Shown in pieces: positions 18,498-28,946 of a DNA stretch of 64,000 bases; within the stretch, counting starts at the first letter, position 1, and each line of letters starts with the position of its first letter. A program made the position numbers and the translations under genes. The notes below the pieces were generated by a model. That model ran no database searches. It saw only the letters and a list, made by a program, of their open reading frames with translations, and was not told the DNA's origin. Source of the DNA: Thiospirillum jenense (GTDB lineage: Bacteria; Pseudomonadota; Gammaproteobacteria; Chromatiales; Chromatiaceae); NCBI RefSeq assembly GCF_014145225.1, contig NZ_JABVCQ010000001.1, forward strand, positions 62,001-126,000, given 5' to 3'.

Positions 18498-20141
18498 ATG
18501 ACGCTAATCAATACCACTCCCGCCTGGCAGGCATTAACCGCACATTGGTCAGAAATGAACACGACGCATCTGCGTACCCTGTTTGCCAATGATCCGGGGC
18601 GGGCAGCGCGCATGACATGCACGGCGGCGGGTATTTATCTTGATTATTCAAAAAACCTCATTACCGATCACACGCTTGACTTATTATTTGCATTAGCGCG
18701 CACCGCGCAATTAGAACAGCGCCGCGAGCAGTTATTTAATGGCACGGCAATTAACACCACCGAAAATCGCGCCGTGCTGCATACCGCCTTGCGCAATCGC
18801 AGCAATACGCCAGTGATGGTTGACGGGCATGATGTCATGCCAGATGTCAATGCTGTTTTAATGCGACTGGAACGCTTTGTTAATCAAGTGCGCAATGGCG
18901 AATGGACGGGCTTTACTGGTCAAGCTATTACAGATGTCGTGAATATCGGGATTGGCGGTTCTAATTTGGGGCCGAAAATGGTTTGCCAAGCATTAAAACC
19001 CTATCAACGCCCGAGTTTGCGGGTGCATTTTGTTTCTAATATTGATGGCACGCACTTATCAGAAACCATTCGGGATTTGAATCCTAAAACCACGTTGTTT
19101 ATTGTCGCGTCAAAAACGTTTACGACATTAGAAACCATGACCAATGCCCAAAGTGCGCGGCGCTGGTTAATTGACCAATTGGGTGATGATAGCGCCGTGC
19201 GGCATCATTTTGTCGCCGTTTCTACGAATACCGAAAAGGTCACAGCATTTGGAATTGATCCCGCGCAAATGTTTGAATTTTGGGATTGGGTTGGCGGACG
19301 TTATTCACTGTGGTCGGCAATTGGATTACCAATTGCATTAGCGATTGGCTATGATAATTTTACCGAATTATTAGCCGGCGCGCATGAAATGGATCAGCAT
19401 TTTCATAGCGCACCATTAGAAAACAATTTGCCCGTGATTATGGCGTTACTCGGCGTGTGGTACGTTAATTTCATTGGCGCCAGCACCCAAGCCATTCTGC
19501 CTTACGATCAATATTTAGAACATTTTGCCGCCTATTTTCAACAGGGCGACATGGAAAGTAATGGCAAACATGTCACGCATGATGGCGAGCGCGTTAATTA
19601 TGCCACGGGGCCAATTGTATGGGGGCAACCCGGCACCGATGGGCAACATGCTTTTTATCAGTTAATTCACCAGGGTACGACGTTAATTCCCTGCGATTTC
19701 ATTGCACCGGTGCAAAGTCATAATCCACTGGGCGATCATCATGCCAAGTTAATTGCCAATTGTTTTGCGCAAACTGAAGCGTTAATGCGTGGGCGGACAT
19801 TAGAAGAAGCGGAGGCGGCGTTATTAGCTGCCGGTCGTTCTGAGGTGGATACCAAACGCCTGGCGCCGCATTGTCAATTTGACGGTAATCGCCCGACTAA
19901 TACGCTATTGGTGAATGAAGTGACACCGCGTACCCTCGGCGCGTTAATTGCGCTGTATGAACATAAAATCTTTTGTCAGGGCGTGGTGTGGAATGTCAAT
20001 TCATTTGACCAATGGGGCGTTGAATTGGGCAAACAATTGGCAACTATTATTCTGAAAGAATTGGAATCTGGACGGGTTTTGAACACCGAACATGACAGTT
20101 CTACTGCGGCGTTGATGGATTATTTTTTGAAAAATCGTTAA
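18498..20141 (+). CDS. pgi: Glucose-6-phosphate isomerase
   Basis: Interconverts glucose 6-phosphate and fructose 6-phosphate in the cytoplasm. The 547-residue protein has the expected length, the phosphate-binding [13 protein letters not shown] near residue 150, [11 protein letters not shown], the catalytic-Glu region [12 protein letters not shown] and the C-terminal signature [13 protein letters not shown]. An AGGAGT site sits 12 bases before the ATG. It follows zwf and both supply sugar phosphates that the nearby polysaccharide genes and galU would use. Confidence 0.97.
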   Translation: MTLINTTPAWQALTAHWSEMNTTHLRTLFANDPGRAARMTCTAAGIYLDYSKNLITDHTLDLLFALARTAQLEQRREQLFNGTAINTTENRAVLHTALRNRSNTPVMVDGHDVMPDVNAVLMRLERFVNQVRNGEWTGFTGQAITDVVNIGIGGSNLGPKMVCQALKPYQRPSLRVHFVSNIDGTHLSETIRDLNPKTTLFIVASKTFTTLETMTNAQSARRWLIDQLGDDSAVRHHFVAVSTNTEKVTAFGIDPAQMFEFWDWVGGRYSLWSAIGLPIALAIGYDNFTELLAGAHEMDQHFHSAPLENNLPVIMALLGVWYVNFIGASTQAILPYDQYLEHFAAYFQQGDMESNGKHVTHDGERVNYATGPIVWGQPGTDGQHAFYQLIHQGTTLIPCDFIAPVQSHNPLGDHHAKLIANCFAQTEALMRGRTLEEAEAALLAAGRSEVDTKRLAPHCQFDGNRPTNTLLVNEVTPRTLGALIALYEHKIFCQGVVWNVNSFDQWGVELGKQLATIILKELESGRVLNTEHDSSTAALMDYFLKNR

Positions 20142-20201
20142 TGATGTATTGGTCAAATATGACACGATTTGAATGCCGATTGATTGATGTTGCATGAAGA
20201 A

Positions 20202-20233
20202 TGCGTTCTCACCGGTGTGTGGAAACAATCAAA
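20202..20233. repeat. Possible degenerate GTTCCCACGC palindromic repeat
   Basis: GCGTTCTCACCGGTGTGTGGAAAC followed by AATCAAAA resembles the dispersed palindrome with several changes. Lies in the pgi to amidotransferase gap. Confidence 0.35.
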
Positions 20234-20260
20234 AAAACAACTCACAGGCCATCATAACTC

Positions 20261-22168
20261 ATGTGTGGATTAGCCGGTATTTTCGATACGCGAGAACAGC
20301 GCCCCATTGATCCCGATTTATTAACGCGAATGAATGATGCGTTATGGCATCGTGGTCCGGATGCGGGCGGTGAACATCGAGAACCCGGCTTGGGGTTATC
20401 ACACCGGCGCTTGGCAATTATTGATTTGTCGGGTGGTGCGCAACCGTTATTTAATGAAGATCACTCCGTTGTGGTCGTGTTCAATGGCGAGATTTATAAT
20501 TTCCAAACGCTGGCAACGGAATTAACTGCGGCAGGACATATCTTTCGTACCCATTGCGATACCGAAGTGATTGTTCATGCGTGGGAGCAATGGGGCGAGC
20601 GGTGTGTTGACCGCTTTCGTGGCATGTTTGCATTCGCTTTATGGGATCGGCAACAGCAAACTTTATTTCTTGCGCGTGATCGCCTCGGCGTCAAACCATT
20701 GCACTACGCATTACTGGCGGATGGGCGGTTATTATTCGCCTCTGAAATGAAATCATTATTGCTTGATTCCAAATTGCCGCGTGATCTTGACCCCCATGCA
20801 ATTGAAGAGTATTTCGCCTACGGTTATATCCCTGATCCGCGCAGTATCTTCAAATCTATTCACAAACTGCCGGCCGGTCATACGTTAACAATTCGGCGCG
20901 GTCAATCATTACCCGCGCCCCGCGAGTATTGGGATATTCTTTTTCAGCCATCATCAAATAAACTTGATATTCAAACAGCGGCTGACGAATTGATTGAACG
21001 GCTGCGTGAATCAATCCGTATTCGGTTAATTTCAGAAGTCCCATTAGGCGCTTTTTTATCTGGCGGCGTGGATTCCAGCGCCGTTGTGGCAATGATGGCG
21101 GGTTTATCCGATCAAGCGGTCAATACCTGTTCCATTGGGTTTAATGACCCCAAATATAATGAATCCGCCTTTGCCGAATTAGTGGCAAACCGTTACCATA
21201 CCAATCATCATTTAGACACAGTTTCACCCGATGATTTTAATTTAATTGGGCAATTGGCCACGCTCTATGATGAACCCTATGCCGATAGTTCCGCTATGCC
21301 AACCTATCGCGTATGTGAATTAGCGCGGCGGCGTGTCACCGTCTGTTTATCGGGTGATGGCGGTGATGAAACCTTTGCCGGTTATCGCCGTTATCGTTGG
21401 CACATGTATGAAGACAAAGTGCGCCGTTTAATTCCACAATGGTTGCGGGGACCAGTATTTGGCGCGGCGGGTTTTATTTATCCTAAAGCCGATTGGGCGC
21501 CGCAAATCTTGCGTGCCAAATCAACTTTACAAGCATTAGCGCGCACATCAATTGACGGTTATTTTGATAGCATCGCTATTCTGAATAATTCGCTGCGTGC
21601 CGCGTTATTTTCGCCGCAATTGCGGCGTGAATTGCAAGGCTATCAAGCCGTCGAGGTCTTGCGTCATTACGCAAAACGCGCCCCCGATCATCCCGTTTCA
21701 CGCGCTCAATACCTTGACTTAAAAACCTATTTGCCAGGCGACATATTAACGAAAGTGGATCGCGCCAGCATGGCTCATGCGTTGGAAGTGCGCGAACCAT
21801 TACTCGATCATCCATTATTGGAATGGGCTGCGACCTTGCCGCCCGAATGGCAATTGAATGGTCGTGAAGGCAAGTTTTTATTTAAAAAGTCACTCGAACC
21901 CTATTTAGATAACGACAATTTGTATCGTCCCAAAATGGGATTTGCGGTGCCATTAGCGGCTTGGTTTCGCGGGCCATTGCGTGAACAATTACGCACTGTG
22001 GTATTAGGTGATACCATCGCTGATACCAGTTTATTTAATATGAAACGCCTGCGGTGGATGGTTGATCAGCATCAAGCGGGCATTCGTGACTTTAGCCCTG
22101 CGCTCTGGAGTCTTTTAATGTTTGGCGCTTTTCAAAACAATTTATTATCAAATACGCCGTCGGATTAA
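20261..22168 (+). CDS. XrtA/PEP-CTERM-type amidotransferase (asparagine synthase family)
   Basis: Encodes 635 residues. Cys2 is the N-terminal nucleophile of the class II glutaminase domain (MCGLAGIF), followed by RGPD, FNGEIYN and the ATP-pyrophosphatase motif [11 protein letters not shown] (about 265-275). Overall wording ([41 protein letters not shown]) is closest to the exosortase A-associated amidotransferase 1 family used in exopolysaccharide loci, rather than housekeeping AsnB. It likely amidates a sugar acid or another precursor of the polysaccharide; asparagine synthesis is the alternative. The dehydrogenase gene starts 5 bp after the stop, so the two are co-transcribed. Confidence 0.85.
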   Translation: MCGLAGIFDTREQRPIDPDLLTRMNDALWHRGPDAGGEHREPGLGLSHRRLAIIDLSGGAQPLFNEDHSVVVVFNGEIYNFQTLATELTAAGHIFRTHCDTEVIVHAWEQWGERCVDRFRGMFAFALWDRQQQTLFLARDRLGVKPLHYALLADGRLLFASEMKSLLLDSKLPRDLDPHAIEEYFAYGYIPDPRSIFKSIHKLPAGHTLTIRRGQSLPAPREYWDILFQPSSNKLDIQTAADELIERLRESIRIRLISEVPLGAFLSGGVDSSAVVAMMAGLSDQAVNTCSIGFNDPKYNESAFAELVANRYHTNHHLDTVSPDDFNLIGQLATLYDEPYADSSAMPTYRVCELARRRVTVCLSGDGGDETFAGYRRYRWHMYEDKVRRLIPQWLRGPVFGAAGFIYPKADWAPQILRAKSTLQALARTSIDGYFDSIAILNNSLRAALFSPQLRRELQGYQAVEVLRHYAKRAPDHPVSRAQYLDLKTYLPGDILTKVDRASMAHALEVREPLLDHPLLEWAATLPPEWQLNGREGKFLFKKSLEPYLDNDNLYRPKMGFAVPLAAWFRGPLREQLRTVVLGDTIADTSLFNMKRLRWMVDQHQAGIRDFSPALWSLLMFGAFQNNLLSNTPSD

Positions 22169-22173
22169 TTGCC

Positions 22174-23460
22174 ATGTCATTCACACTTATTTCGCGTCCA
22201 CCGGTATTAGGCATTATTGGATTAGGTTACGTTGGATTGCCATTAGCGGTCACCTTTAGCCAAAAATACCCAACATTCGGCTATGATATTAAAGCGGATC
22301 GCATTGCCGCATTACGCGCCGGCCATGATAGTTCACTCGAAGTCAGTGATGAAGAATTGCGCGCCGCGACTAATTTAACCTATAGCAATGACGTCACCGA
22401 TTTACGCCGCTGCAATGTCTTTATTGTCACCGTCCCCACGCCAATTAACGCGCATAAAGAACCCGACCTCACACCATTAGAAAGTGCCAGTCGTTTATTA
22501 GGCAGTATTATTAAAGTTGGCGACATTGTTATTTATGAATCAACGGTGTACCCAGGTGCCACTGAAGAGGTCTGTGTTCCATTATTAGAACAGGGCTCGC
22601 GGCTCGTTTTTAATCAAGATTTTTTTGTTGGCTATAGCCCGGAACGGATTAACCCCGGCGACCATGAACACCGATTACCGACAATCAAAAAAGTCACCTC
22701 CGGCTCTACGCCAGACATTGCGCTTTATATTGATGCGCTCTATGCCAGCATTATTACCGCTGGCACGCATTTAGCGAGTAGTATTCGCGTCGCTGAAGCC
22801 GCAAAGGTAATTGAAAACACCCAACGCGATGTCAATATCGCGCTCATTAATGAATTGGCGCTCATTTTTAATCGGCTCGGGATTGATACGGAAGAAGTAT
22901 TACAAGCAGCAGGGAGTAAATGGAATTTTTTACCATTCCGCCCCGGTTTAGTTGGCGGTCATTGCATTGGCGTTGATCCGTATTATTTGACTCATAAAGC
23001 GCAAGCCATTGGTTATCATCCCGAGGTTATTCTTGCTGGACGGCGCTTGAATGACAGCATGGGGGCGTTTATCGCTACCGAAGTGATTAAACGTTTGAGT
23101 CAACGTGGTGGCATTTCTACTGCAACACGGGTATTGATTCTGGGATTAACATTTAAAGAAAACTGCCCCGATCTGCGCAACACTCGCGTGGTAGATATTA
23201 TTAAAGAGCTGAATGAATATGGTATTCAGTGTGCGGTGCATGATCCCTGGGTAGATCGCGCTGAAGCAGCGTCTGAATACGGGTTGCAATTAGTGGAATT
23301 GGGAACGCCGGGATTGTATGATGCAATTATTATTGCAGTTGCACATCGGCAATTTATTGCGCTTGGCAGTGCCGCCATTCGCGCATTAGGTAAACCTAAT
23401 GCGGTGATTTACGATGTCAAATACCTATTTCCTAAATCAGACGTTGATGGGCGATTATAG
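22174..23460 (+). CDS. Nucleotide-sugar dehydrogenase (TviB/WbpA-like)
   Basis: NAD-dependent two-step oxidation of a UDP-N-acetylhexosamine to its uronate. The 428-residue protein has the Rossmann motif [13 protein letters not shown] (about 14-26), [11 protein letters not shown], the catalytic Cys264 in [13 protein letters not shown] and [15 protein letters not shown], all typical of the UDP-glucose/GlcNAc dehydrogenase family, closest in motif style to TviB. The gene is 5 bp after the amidotransferase gene, and a uronate product would be a natural substrate for amidation (inference). Confidence 0.9.
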   Translation: MSFTLISRPPVLGIIGLGYVGLPLAVTFSQKYPTFGYDIKADRIAALRAGHDSSLEVSDEELRAATNLTYSNDVTDLRRCNVFIVTVPTPINAHKEPDLTPLESASRLLGSIIKVGDIVIYESTVYPGATEEVCVPLLEQGSRLVFNQDFFVGYSPERINPGDHEHRLPTIKKVTSGSTPDIALYIDALYASIITAGTHLASSIRVAEAAKVIENTQRDVNIALINELALIFNRLGIDTEEVLQAAGSKWNFLPFRPGLVGGHCIGVDPYYLTHKAQAIGYHPEVILAGRRLNDSMGAFIATEVIKRLSQRGGISTATRVLILGLTFKENCPDLRNTRVVDIIKELNEYGIQCAVHDPWVDRAEAASEYGLQLVELGTPGLYDAIIIAVAHRQFIALGSAAIRALGKPNAVIYDVKYLFPKSDVDGRL

Positions 23461-23562
23461 TGCGGCGCGATTTTTAATTAGCACACAACGGATTTTATTA
23501 GCCACCATTGTTTTGTTAATCGCTGTTATTTATTGCAGATGACACCGCGATAATTGCAATTA

Positions 23563-23898
23563 CTATTCAGTCGAATCATCAGATGTATCGCCCAACGCAT
23601 TACCAGCTGAAGGGTCTTGATTCAGCCACTGTTGCAACGCATCAATAATCGCCTGCGCCTGCGCCCGACTAGAGATATTAAACTTTGATTGCTGGCGATA
23701 TTCACCATTGCGTTTTTGATAACGACGAATGCTGTAGCGCTCTGGACTGTAAGTTCCTTTAGCACGTTCCCACTCTTGATAACGATACAATACAGTAGTC
23801 CAACTTCCTTTAGATAAGACCACCTTATCCAATTCACGGGTAGTTTCAATACCATCTTCGGTATAACTGATTGTGAGGTCTTCTATTTTTTCTGCCAT
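23563..23898 (-). CDS. Small conserved-looking protein, unknown function
   Basis: Encodes 111 residues. Most of it is alternating beta-type sequence with many aromatic and basic residues (VVLSKGSWTTVLYRYQEW, YSIRRYQKRNGEYRQQSKF), then a helix (AQAQAIIDALQQW) and an acidic tail. The pattern of strands, basic residues and closing helix is reminiscent of small single-strand nucleic-acid-binding folds such as PC4, but I cannot establish homology. It is read against the surrounding exopolysaccharide genes and has a 225-bp divergent region upstream. Confidence 0.65.
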   Translation of the reverse strand: MAEKIEDLTISYTEDGIETTRELDKVVLSKGSWTTVLYRYQEWERAKGTYSPERYSIRRYQKRNGEYRQQSKFNISSRAQAQAIIDALQQWLNQDPSAGNALGDTSDDSTE

Positions 23899-24123
23899 TA
23901 TAACACCAAGATATTGAGGGTAAATAGCTAATCACTTCGGATGAAATTCAGTCAACAGTGATTAATATTTCGATTTATGCTTGTTAAGCATAGGTGACAG
24001 CACTCCCATCGTCAAGAGAGTATAATTTTTGACATAGTGCATCGTCAATCGATTATTTATATTGGTGGCGGCTAGAGTTATTTCAGTGAAGCGCATTTTT
24101 ATTCACAAAAAATTGGGGGAGTC
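23899..24123. promoter_or_regulatory. Divergent promoter region before the sugar transferase gene
   Basis: 225 bp without a gene. It contains a TATAAT hexamer at 24021-24026 and a TTGACA at 24029-24034, which belong to different spacings: the first lacks a good -35, and the second has only weak AT-rich candidates 17-19 bp downstream. Transcription must start here for the flanking divergent genes; the exact promoter is unsure. Confidence 0.35.
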
Positions 24124-25512
24124 ATGCGATCTGTTCGTGTGTTTCATCACTATATGCGGCTACCCTTATTGCTTCTTGCTGGGGCAGAAGCCGTGCTATT
24201 TGCCGCTTGTTACTACATTGGATTTCATACTCGCTGGTTATCAATTAACGCCGGACCCGTTCCTGAATCAGCCAGTCCACTATTATTATCAGGATTAGTT
24301 GCCATTGTGTTTGTGATTTGGATGGCAGCAATGGGGCTATATGAAGCACACCTACGGGAAGGATTACATGGCTCATTAATTCGCGTTGTTTTAGCGTTGT
24401 TATTAGGGTCTGTGACATTAGCGGCCATTTCTTTTGCAATGCCAGAGTTGCCTTTGTGGCGCAGCACTTTATTATTAGCCGTCATCTTCTCTTTTATTGC
24501 AATTTTATTGCTGCGAGGGGGGTTTTATTTTTTTCGTCCAAATTTTTTTAAGCGCCGTATTCTAGTCGTTGGCTCGATTGATCTAACACAAATGGTGATA
24601 GATACTGATTCACGCGGAATTGATTTTGTTGGTTTTTTGCCTTTGGAAACAGAAGCAGACGCGCCGTGTTCAGTACCAATTATCCATTGTGATGAACCAT
24701 TGCCTTTTCTTGCTGCTCGCCTACAAGTAGACGCAATTGTTTTAGCACTTCCTGATTGCCGAGGTAAGTTGCCAATTGAAGAGTTATTAGATTGTAAAGT
24801 GAGTGGCATAGATATTCTTGAATTACAATCGTTCTTTGAACGTGAAGTTGGTATTATTAAACTGGATTTGCTGTCACCGAGTTGGCTGGTGTATTCGGAT
24901 GGGTTTTCACATGGGAGCATTAGTTTAGCTGTTAAACGCCTATTCGATTTAGTCATGGCAACTATTCTGGGTTTGATATTTGCACCCTTTATGTTAGTTG
25001 CCGCGCTGGCAATTTTTATTGAAAGTGATTTTCGGTATTCGGTTTTATATCGTCAAGTACGCATTGGCGAAAACGGGATGCCATTTCAAGTCATTAAATT
25101 TCGCAGTATGCGTATTGATGCAGAAGCCGACGGACGGCCGCGTTGGGCAACTAAACACGATGATCGAGTTACTCGTGTTGGGCGTTTTATTCGTAAAACC
25201 CGGATTGATGAAATGCCGCAAATCTTTAATATCATTAAAGGTGATATGAGTTTTGTTGGACCACGTCCCGAACGCCCCGAATTCGTCACCATGTTAGCCA
25301 AGAAGCATATCTATTACGCCAGTCGCCATCGTGTGAAACCCGGTTTAACTGGTTGGGCACAATTATGCTTTCCCTATGGGAATACTGAAGCGGATGCGTT
25401 GAGCAAATTAGAATATGACTTGTATTATGTCAAAAATTATAGCTTATTTTTGGATATGTTAATTCTTGTGGAAACAGTTGAAGTTGTGTTATTCGGTAAA
25501 GGCGCACTCTAA
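24124..25512 (+). CDS. Exopolysaccharide sugar transferase, EpsB/XrtA-associated type
   Basis: Probably starts polysaccharide assembly by transferring a sugar phosphate to undecaprenyl phosphate at the inner membrane. The 462-residue protein has four to five N-terminal membrane helices (about 12-35, 55-75, 85-105, 112-132), a cytoplasmic Rossmann-like middle with RRILVVGS, then one more helix (about 273-295) and the bacterial sugar transferase domain (KRLFDLVMA, IKFRSMRIDAE, KTRIDEMPQIFNI, SFVGPRPERPEF). The N-terminal MRSVRVFHHYMRLPLLLL resembles the PEP-CTERM-associated transferase family. It fits with the amidotransferase and dehydrogenase genes upstream. No exosortase is in the window. 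Confidence 0.88.
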   Translation: MRSVRVFHHYMRLPLLLLAGAEAVLFAACYYIGFHTRWLSINAGPVPESASPLLLSGLVAIVFVIWMAAMGLYEAHLREGLHGSLIRVVLALLLGSVTLAAISFAMPELPLWRSTLLLAVIFSFIAILLLRGGFYFFRPNFFKRRILVVGSIDLTQMVIDTDSRGIDFVGFLPLETEADAPCSVPIIHCDEPLPFLAARLQVDAIVLALPDCRGKLPIEELLDCKVSGIDILELQSFFEREVGIIKLDLLSPSWLVYSDGFSHGSISLAVKRLFDLVMATILGLIFAPFMLVAALAIFIESDFRYSVLYRQVRIGENGMPFQVIKFRSMRIDAEADGRPRWATKHDDRVTRVGRFIRKTRIDEMPQIFNIIKGDMSFVGPRPERPEFVTMLAKKHIYYASRHRVKPGLTGWAQLCFPYGNTEADALSKLEYDLYYVKNYSLFLDMLILVETVEVVLFGKGAL

Positions 25513-25693
25513 TTTGATTAATTTTGCACACGGTTTATCTAACTGTCACTTGACTAAAAAAACCGCTCACCGCATTAGATTAAAAGTACTGCTTTGGTTT
25601 CATAACAACGACTCTTTATTTGTTGTTTATTGTCAAACTGATTTTTCCAACCCCCGCCAGCTACACAAGCGGCTTTATTAACGGAGTAATGAT

Positions 25694-26878
25694 GTGATTA
25701 AACCTGTTGGTTCTGACGAATTAAAACCCTGCTTTGTTTATGATCCAGAACAGCATCACGCCTTAATGGCTGAGGCTGCACAACTGCCGTCAATTGTAAT
25801 TAGCTCCCAAGCAGCCGGCAATGCCGTCATGCTTGGCGGTGGTTATTTCAGCCCATTGCCTGGTTTTATGAATCTTGCGGATGCGTTGAGTGTTGCAAGT
25901 GATATGCGCATGACCAATGGTGCATTTTTTCCCGTGCCAATTGTGTGTTTAATTGAAGATACCAGTGCGATTAAACATGCCACCCGCATTGCATTACGCG
26001 ATCCGAATATGGAAGGCCATCCGGTATTGGCCATTATGGATGTCACAGCAATTGAAACTGTGACCGATGACCAAATGGCGTTAATGACGCAGCAGGTCTA
26101 TGGCACACAAGATGCCGCTCATCCCGGTGTTGCAGCATTTAATAATCAAGGACGGGTTTTATTATCAGGTGCTATTCAGGTATTAAACTTTTCTTATTTC
26201 CAAAGTGATTTTCCTGATACATTCCGCACCGCAGTTGAGATTCGCCATGAAATAGCCGAGCGCGGGTGGCAGCGGGTGGTGGCATTTCAAACGCGCAATC
26301 CAATGCACTTGGCGCATGAAGAACTATGCCATATGGCAATGGAGCGTTTGAATTGCGATGGATTAGTGATTCACATGCTATTGGGTAAATTAAAAGAGGG
26401 TGATATTCCAGCGCCCGTGCGTGATGCATCTATTCGTAAAATGGTTGAGTTATATTTCAAACCGAATAGCGCAATGGTCACCGGTTATGGCTTTGATATG
26501 CTTTATGCGGGGCCGCGTGAGGCGGTGCTTCATGCGTATTTCCGGCAGAATATGGGCGCGACGCATTTCATTATTGGACGCGATCATGCCGGCGTTGGTG
26601 ATTATTATGGCGCCTTTGATGCGCAAACGATTTTTGATGAAAAGGTGCCTGCCGGGGCATTAGAAATTGAGATTTTCAAAGCCGATCATACCGCGTATTC
26701 TAAAAAGTTAAATCGCGTGGTGATGATGTGTGAAGCGCCGGATCATACCAAAGAGGATTTCGTTTTATTATCGGGAACGCGGGTGCGTGAAATGTTGGGA
26801 AATGGTATTGCGCCGCCACCGGAATTTTCACGTCCTGAAGTGGCAAAAATTCTAATGGATTATTATCAATCGCTGTAA
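25694..26878 (+). CDS. sat: Sulfate adenylyltransferase (ATP sulfurylase)
   Basis: Homo-oligomeric ATP sulfurylase, distinct from CysDN. It can form APS from sulfate and ATP or, in sulfur oxidisers, convert APS and pyrophosphate to ATP and sulfate. The 394-residue protein starts at a GTG, with GGAG seven bases before it. It contains the ATP-binding motif QTRNPMHLAHEEL (near residue 198) and GRDHAGVGDYYG, and ends with the SGTRVREML motif. There is no fused APS kinase. A clear terminator follows at 26919-26953. aprAB is not in the window, so direction of the reaction in vivo is inferred from family use. Confidence 0.95.
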   Translation: MIKPVGSDELKPCFVYDPEQHHALMAEAAQLPSIVISSQAAGNAVMLGGGYFSPLPGFMNLADALSVASDMRMTNGAFFPVPIVCLIEDTSAIKHATRIALRDPNMEGHPVLAIMDVTAIETVTDDQMALMTQQVYGTQDAAHPGVAAFNNQGRVLLSGAIQVLNFSYFQSDFPDTFRTAVEIRHEIAERGWQRVVAFQTRNPMHLAHEELCHMAMERLNCDGLVIHMLLGKLKEGDIPAPVRDASIRKMVELYFKPNSAMVTGYGFDMLYAGPREAVLHAYFRQNMGATHFIIGRDHAGVGDYYGAFDAQTIFDEKVPAGALEIEIFKADHTAYSKKLNRVVMMCEAPDHTKEDFVLLSGTRVREMLGNGIAPPPEFSRPEVAKILMDYYQSL

Positions 26879-26918
26879 TTTACAGCAGTAGTTGTAAAAT
26901 TAAGTTGTTAGTTGGTTG

Positions 26919-26953
26919 GCGCGGTTTGATGACTAAACCGCGCTATTTTTTTT
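26919..26953 (+). terminator. Rho-independent terminator after sat
   Basis: Perfect 9-bp stem GCGCGGTTT / AAACCGCGC with a 7-base loop, then a run of eight T from 26946. It closes the sat transcript. Confidence 0.92.
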
Positions 26954-27046
26954 GGACGTTAATTATGCAGCTCAAATGGTTAAGAATCCAACTAAATTAT
27001 AAGTAGTGTATTAAATATATTTATTGAAATTCTATTTAGCGTAAAT

Positions 27047-27089
27047 GTGTACAAAATGTTTCGTTAACGTATACAAAATGTGTTATAAT
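27047..27089 (+). promoter_or_regulatory. Promoter and paired direct repeat upstream of the chemoreceptor gene
   Basis: A consensus TATAAT lies at 27084-27089. Immediately upstream two copies of GTRTACAAAATGT occur at 27047-27059 and 27069-27081, 22 bp apart start to start, so on the same DNA face. No good -35 hexamer is present at 17 bp, which fits an activator-dependent or extended -10 promoter. The second repeat copy would overlap the -35 to -10 spacer, so repression is equally possible. The rest of the 308-bp gap holds the sat terminator and nothing else recognised. Confidence 0.5.
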
Positions 27090-27186
27090 TACTACGTTTC
27101 TAAAAATTCACTAGGCTACACCAGTAGATATTAGCCTTTTATTTGATACGATGTCGAATTAAAATAGACGCTAACGCGGAGCAAAC

Positions 27187-28812
27187 ATGAAGCAGTTTAC
27201 TGTTGCCCAATTATTATATTCGTTGGTTGGTTTTTTATTGGTTTTATTAGTAGCAGTTGCATCGCTTGGTTTGAATACAGCGAAAATAGCGAATAGTGGA
27301 TTGGAAACAGTTTATAATGATCGCGTAGTGCCGTTGGAACAGCTCAAGATCATTTCTGATATGTACGCAGTCAATATTGTTGATAGCAGCCATAAAACGC
27401 GGAATGGTAATATTCGCTGGGAAGTTGCGTACAACAGCGTGGCACAGGCGATCAAAATAATCGCACAAACTTGGAAAAGTTATTTAGCAACCAGTTTGGT
27501 ACCTGATGAACAGCAGTTAATTCAAGAATTGAAACCACTGATGATTAATGCTGATGCGGCAGTCCAAAAACTTGAACAACTGTTGCAACAACAACAGCAG
27601 GATCAATTAGCCCAATTCACGATACAGAAGCTCTATCCTGCCATTGATCCGGTGACTAATAAGATTGCTCAACTGGTCGCTTTACAATTGAATATTGCTC
27701 ATCAAACATATGCAGAAAGCGAACAGCTATACCACAAGCGCCGCTTTAGCATGATGCTACTTGTTATGATTGGTATCATTCTTGCCGCCACACTGTCTAT
27801 TATTATGATCCGTAATATCACTAGCCAGCTTGGCGGTGAACCTTATCAAGTCAGACAGATTGCACAGCAGGTTGCAAATGGTGATTTATCAATCTCATTT
27901 GCACCATTCAAATATCAAAACAACAGCATTATGGCGGCTATTGAAAAGATGGTGGCAAACCTGCATCAATTGGTGCAACAGGTGTTATCCGCTTCGCAAA
28001 ACATCGCTGCCGCTGCCGCACAGATGCATCGCACTGCTGACCAGATGACTACCGGATCTAAATCCTTGTCTACCCAAGTGAATTCGCTTGCCACCGCCAG
28101 CGAGGAGATGTCAGCCAGCAGCAGCGAAATTAGCCGCAGTTGCCATATTGCCGCTGATAGCATCGGGGTTGCCGCAAATACCACCCAAAATGACTTTTCG
28201 ACCGTCAAACGCACGGTGGAAGGCATCCGTTTTCGTGGCGAACAAACCCGTGAAAATGCCGCCATGATGGCAAATTTAGGCAAGCGTTCCGAACAGATCG
28301 GCGCCATTGCCGACACAATTGGTCAAATTGCCGACCAGACCAACCTGTTGGCACTGAATGCCGCAATTGAAGCGGCACGGGCGGGCGAAATGGGACGCGG
28401 GTTTGCTGTTGTTGCCGACGAGGTGCGTGCTTTAGCTGGACGCACGACGAATGCGACCAAAGAAATCAACGAGATGATCCATGCAATCCGGCAGGAAACC
28501 CAGGTTGCCGTCACTTCGATGGCAGCGGGAGTGAAGGGCGCCGTACAGGGTGCTGTTGAGGCGGCTGAACTTGAAAGCTCTTTAACGCAAATCCTCAATC
28601 AGGTTGACCATGTCGACCTGCAAATCACACAGGTCGCGGCGGCAACTGAAGAGCAAGCGGCCGTGACCCTTGAAATCACGACTAATCTGCAACACGTCAA
28701 CAATATTGCGTTAACCACAGTACGCGGTGCTGAAGAAACCGCCGTTGCCGCTATTCAGCTTAATAGGCAAACTGAAAATTTACAGCAGTTAATGCAGCAA
28801 TTTACGCTGTGA
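27187..28812 (+). CDS. Transmembrane methyl-accepting chemotaxis protein
   Basis: A membrane chemoreceptor of 541 residues. Membrane helix 1 is about 10-30, a periplasmic four-helix-bundle ligand domain about 35-183, membrane helix 2 about 186-208, then HAMP (about 209-262) and the cytoplasmic signalling domain. The hairpin tip ([36 protein letters not shown], split across about 378-415) contacts CheA and CheW. The ligand is unknown. The gene stands alone with its own promoter region and terminator; no che genes are near. Confidence 0.93.
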   Translation: MKQFTVAQLLYSLVGFLLVLLVAVASLGLNTAKIANSGLETVYNDRVVPLEQLKIISDMYAVNIVDSSHKTRNGNIRWEVAYNSVAQAIKIIAQTWKSYLATSLVPDEQQLIQELKPLMINADAAVQKLEQLLQQQQQDQLAQFTIQKLYPAIDPVTNKIAQLVALQLNIAHQTYAESEQLYHKRRFSMMLLVMIGIILAATLSIIMIRNITSQLGGEPYQVRQIAQQVANGDLSISFAPFKYQNNSIMAAIEKMVANLHQLVQQVLSASQNIAAAAAQMHRTADQMTTGSKSLSTQVNSLATASEEMSASSSEISRSCHIAADSIGVAANTTQNDFSTVKRTVEGIRFRGEQTRENAAMMANLGKRSEQIGAIADTIGQIADQTNLLALNAAIEAARAGEMGRGFAVVADEVRALAGRTTNATKEINEMIHAIRQETQVAVTSMAAGVKGAVQGAVEAAELESSLTQILNQVDHVDLQITQVAAATEEQAAVTLEITTNLQHVNNIALTTVRGAEETAVAAIQLNRQTENLQQLMQQFTL

Positions 28813-28839
28813 AACCTGATTATGATTGCATAGTTGACT

Positions 28840-28872
28840 GGCGCGGTTGGGCAATAAAACCGCGCCATTTTT
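28840..28872 (+). terminator. Rho-independent terminator after chemoreceptor gene
   Basis: Stem GGCGCGGTT / AACCGCGCC around a 9-base loop, then ATTTTT. It closely resembles the sat terminator 1.9 kb upstream, including the flanking GTTGR-TGG and GGCGTTAATT, suggesting one segment was copied. Confidence 0.85.
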
Positions 28873-28946
28873 GTTGGCGTTAATTGTTCAATCTGAATTG
28901 ATTAACTGCCGTTTTATTCAATAAAACTTGAATAAACCTTGTGCAA

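Noticed and set aside
20261-22168. Housekeeping asparagine synthetase
   Set aside because: Wording of the motifs and the dehydrogenase/sugar-transferase neighbours favour the XrtA-type amidotransferase, though asparagine synthesis is not excluded.
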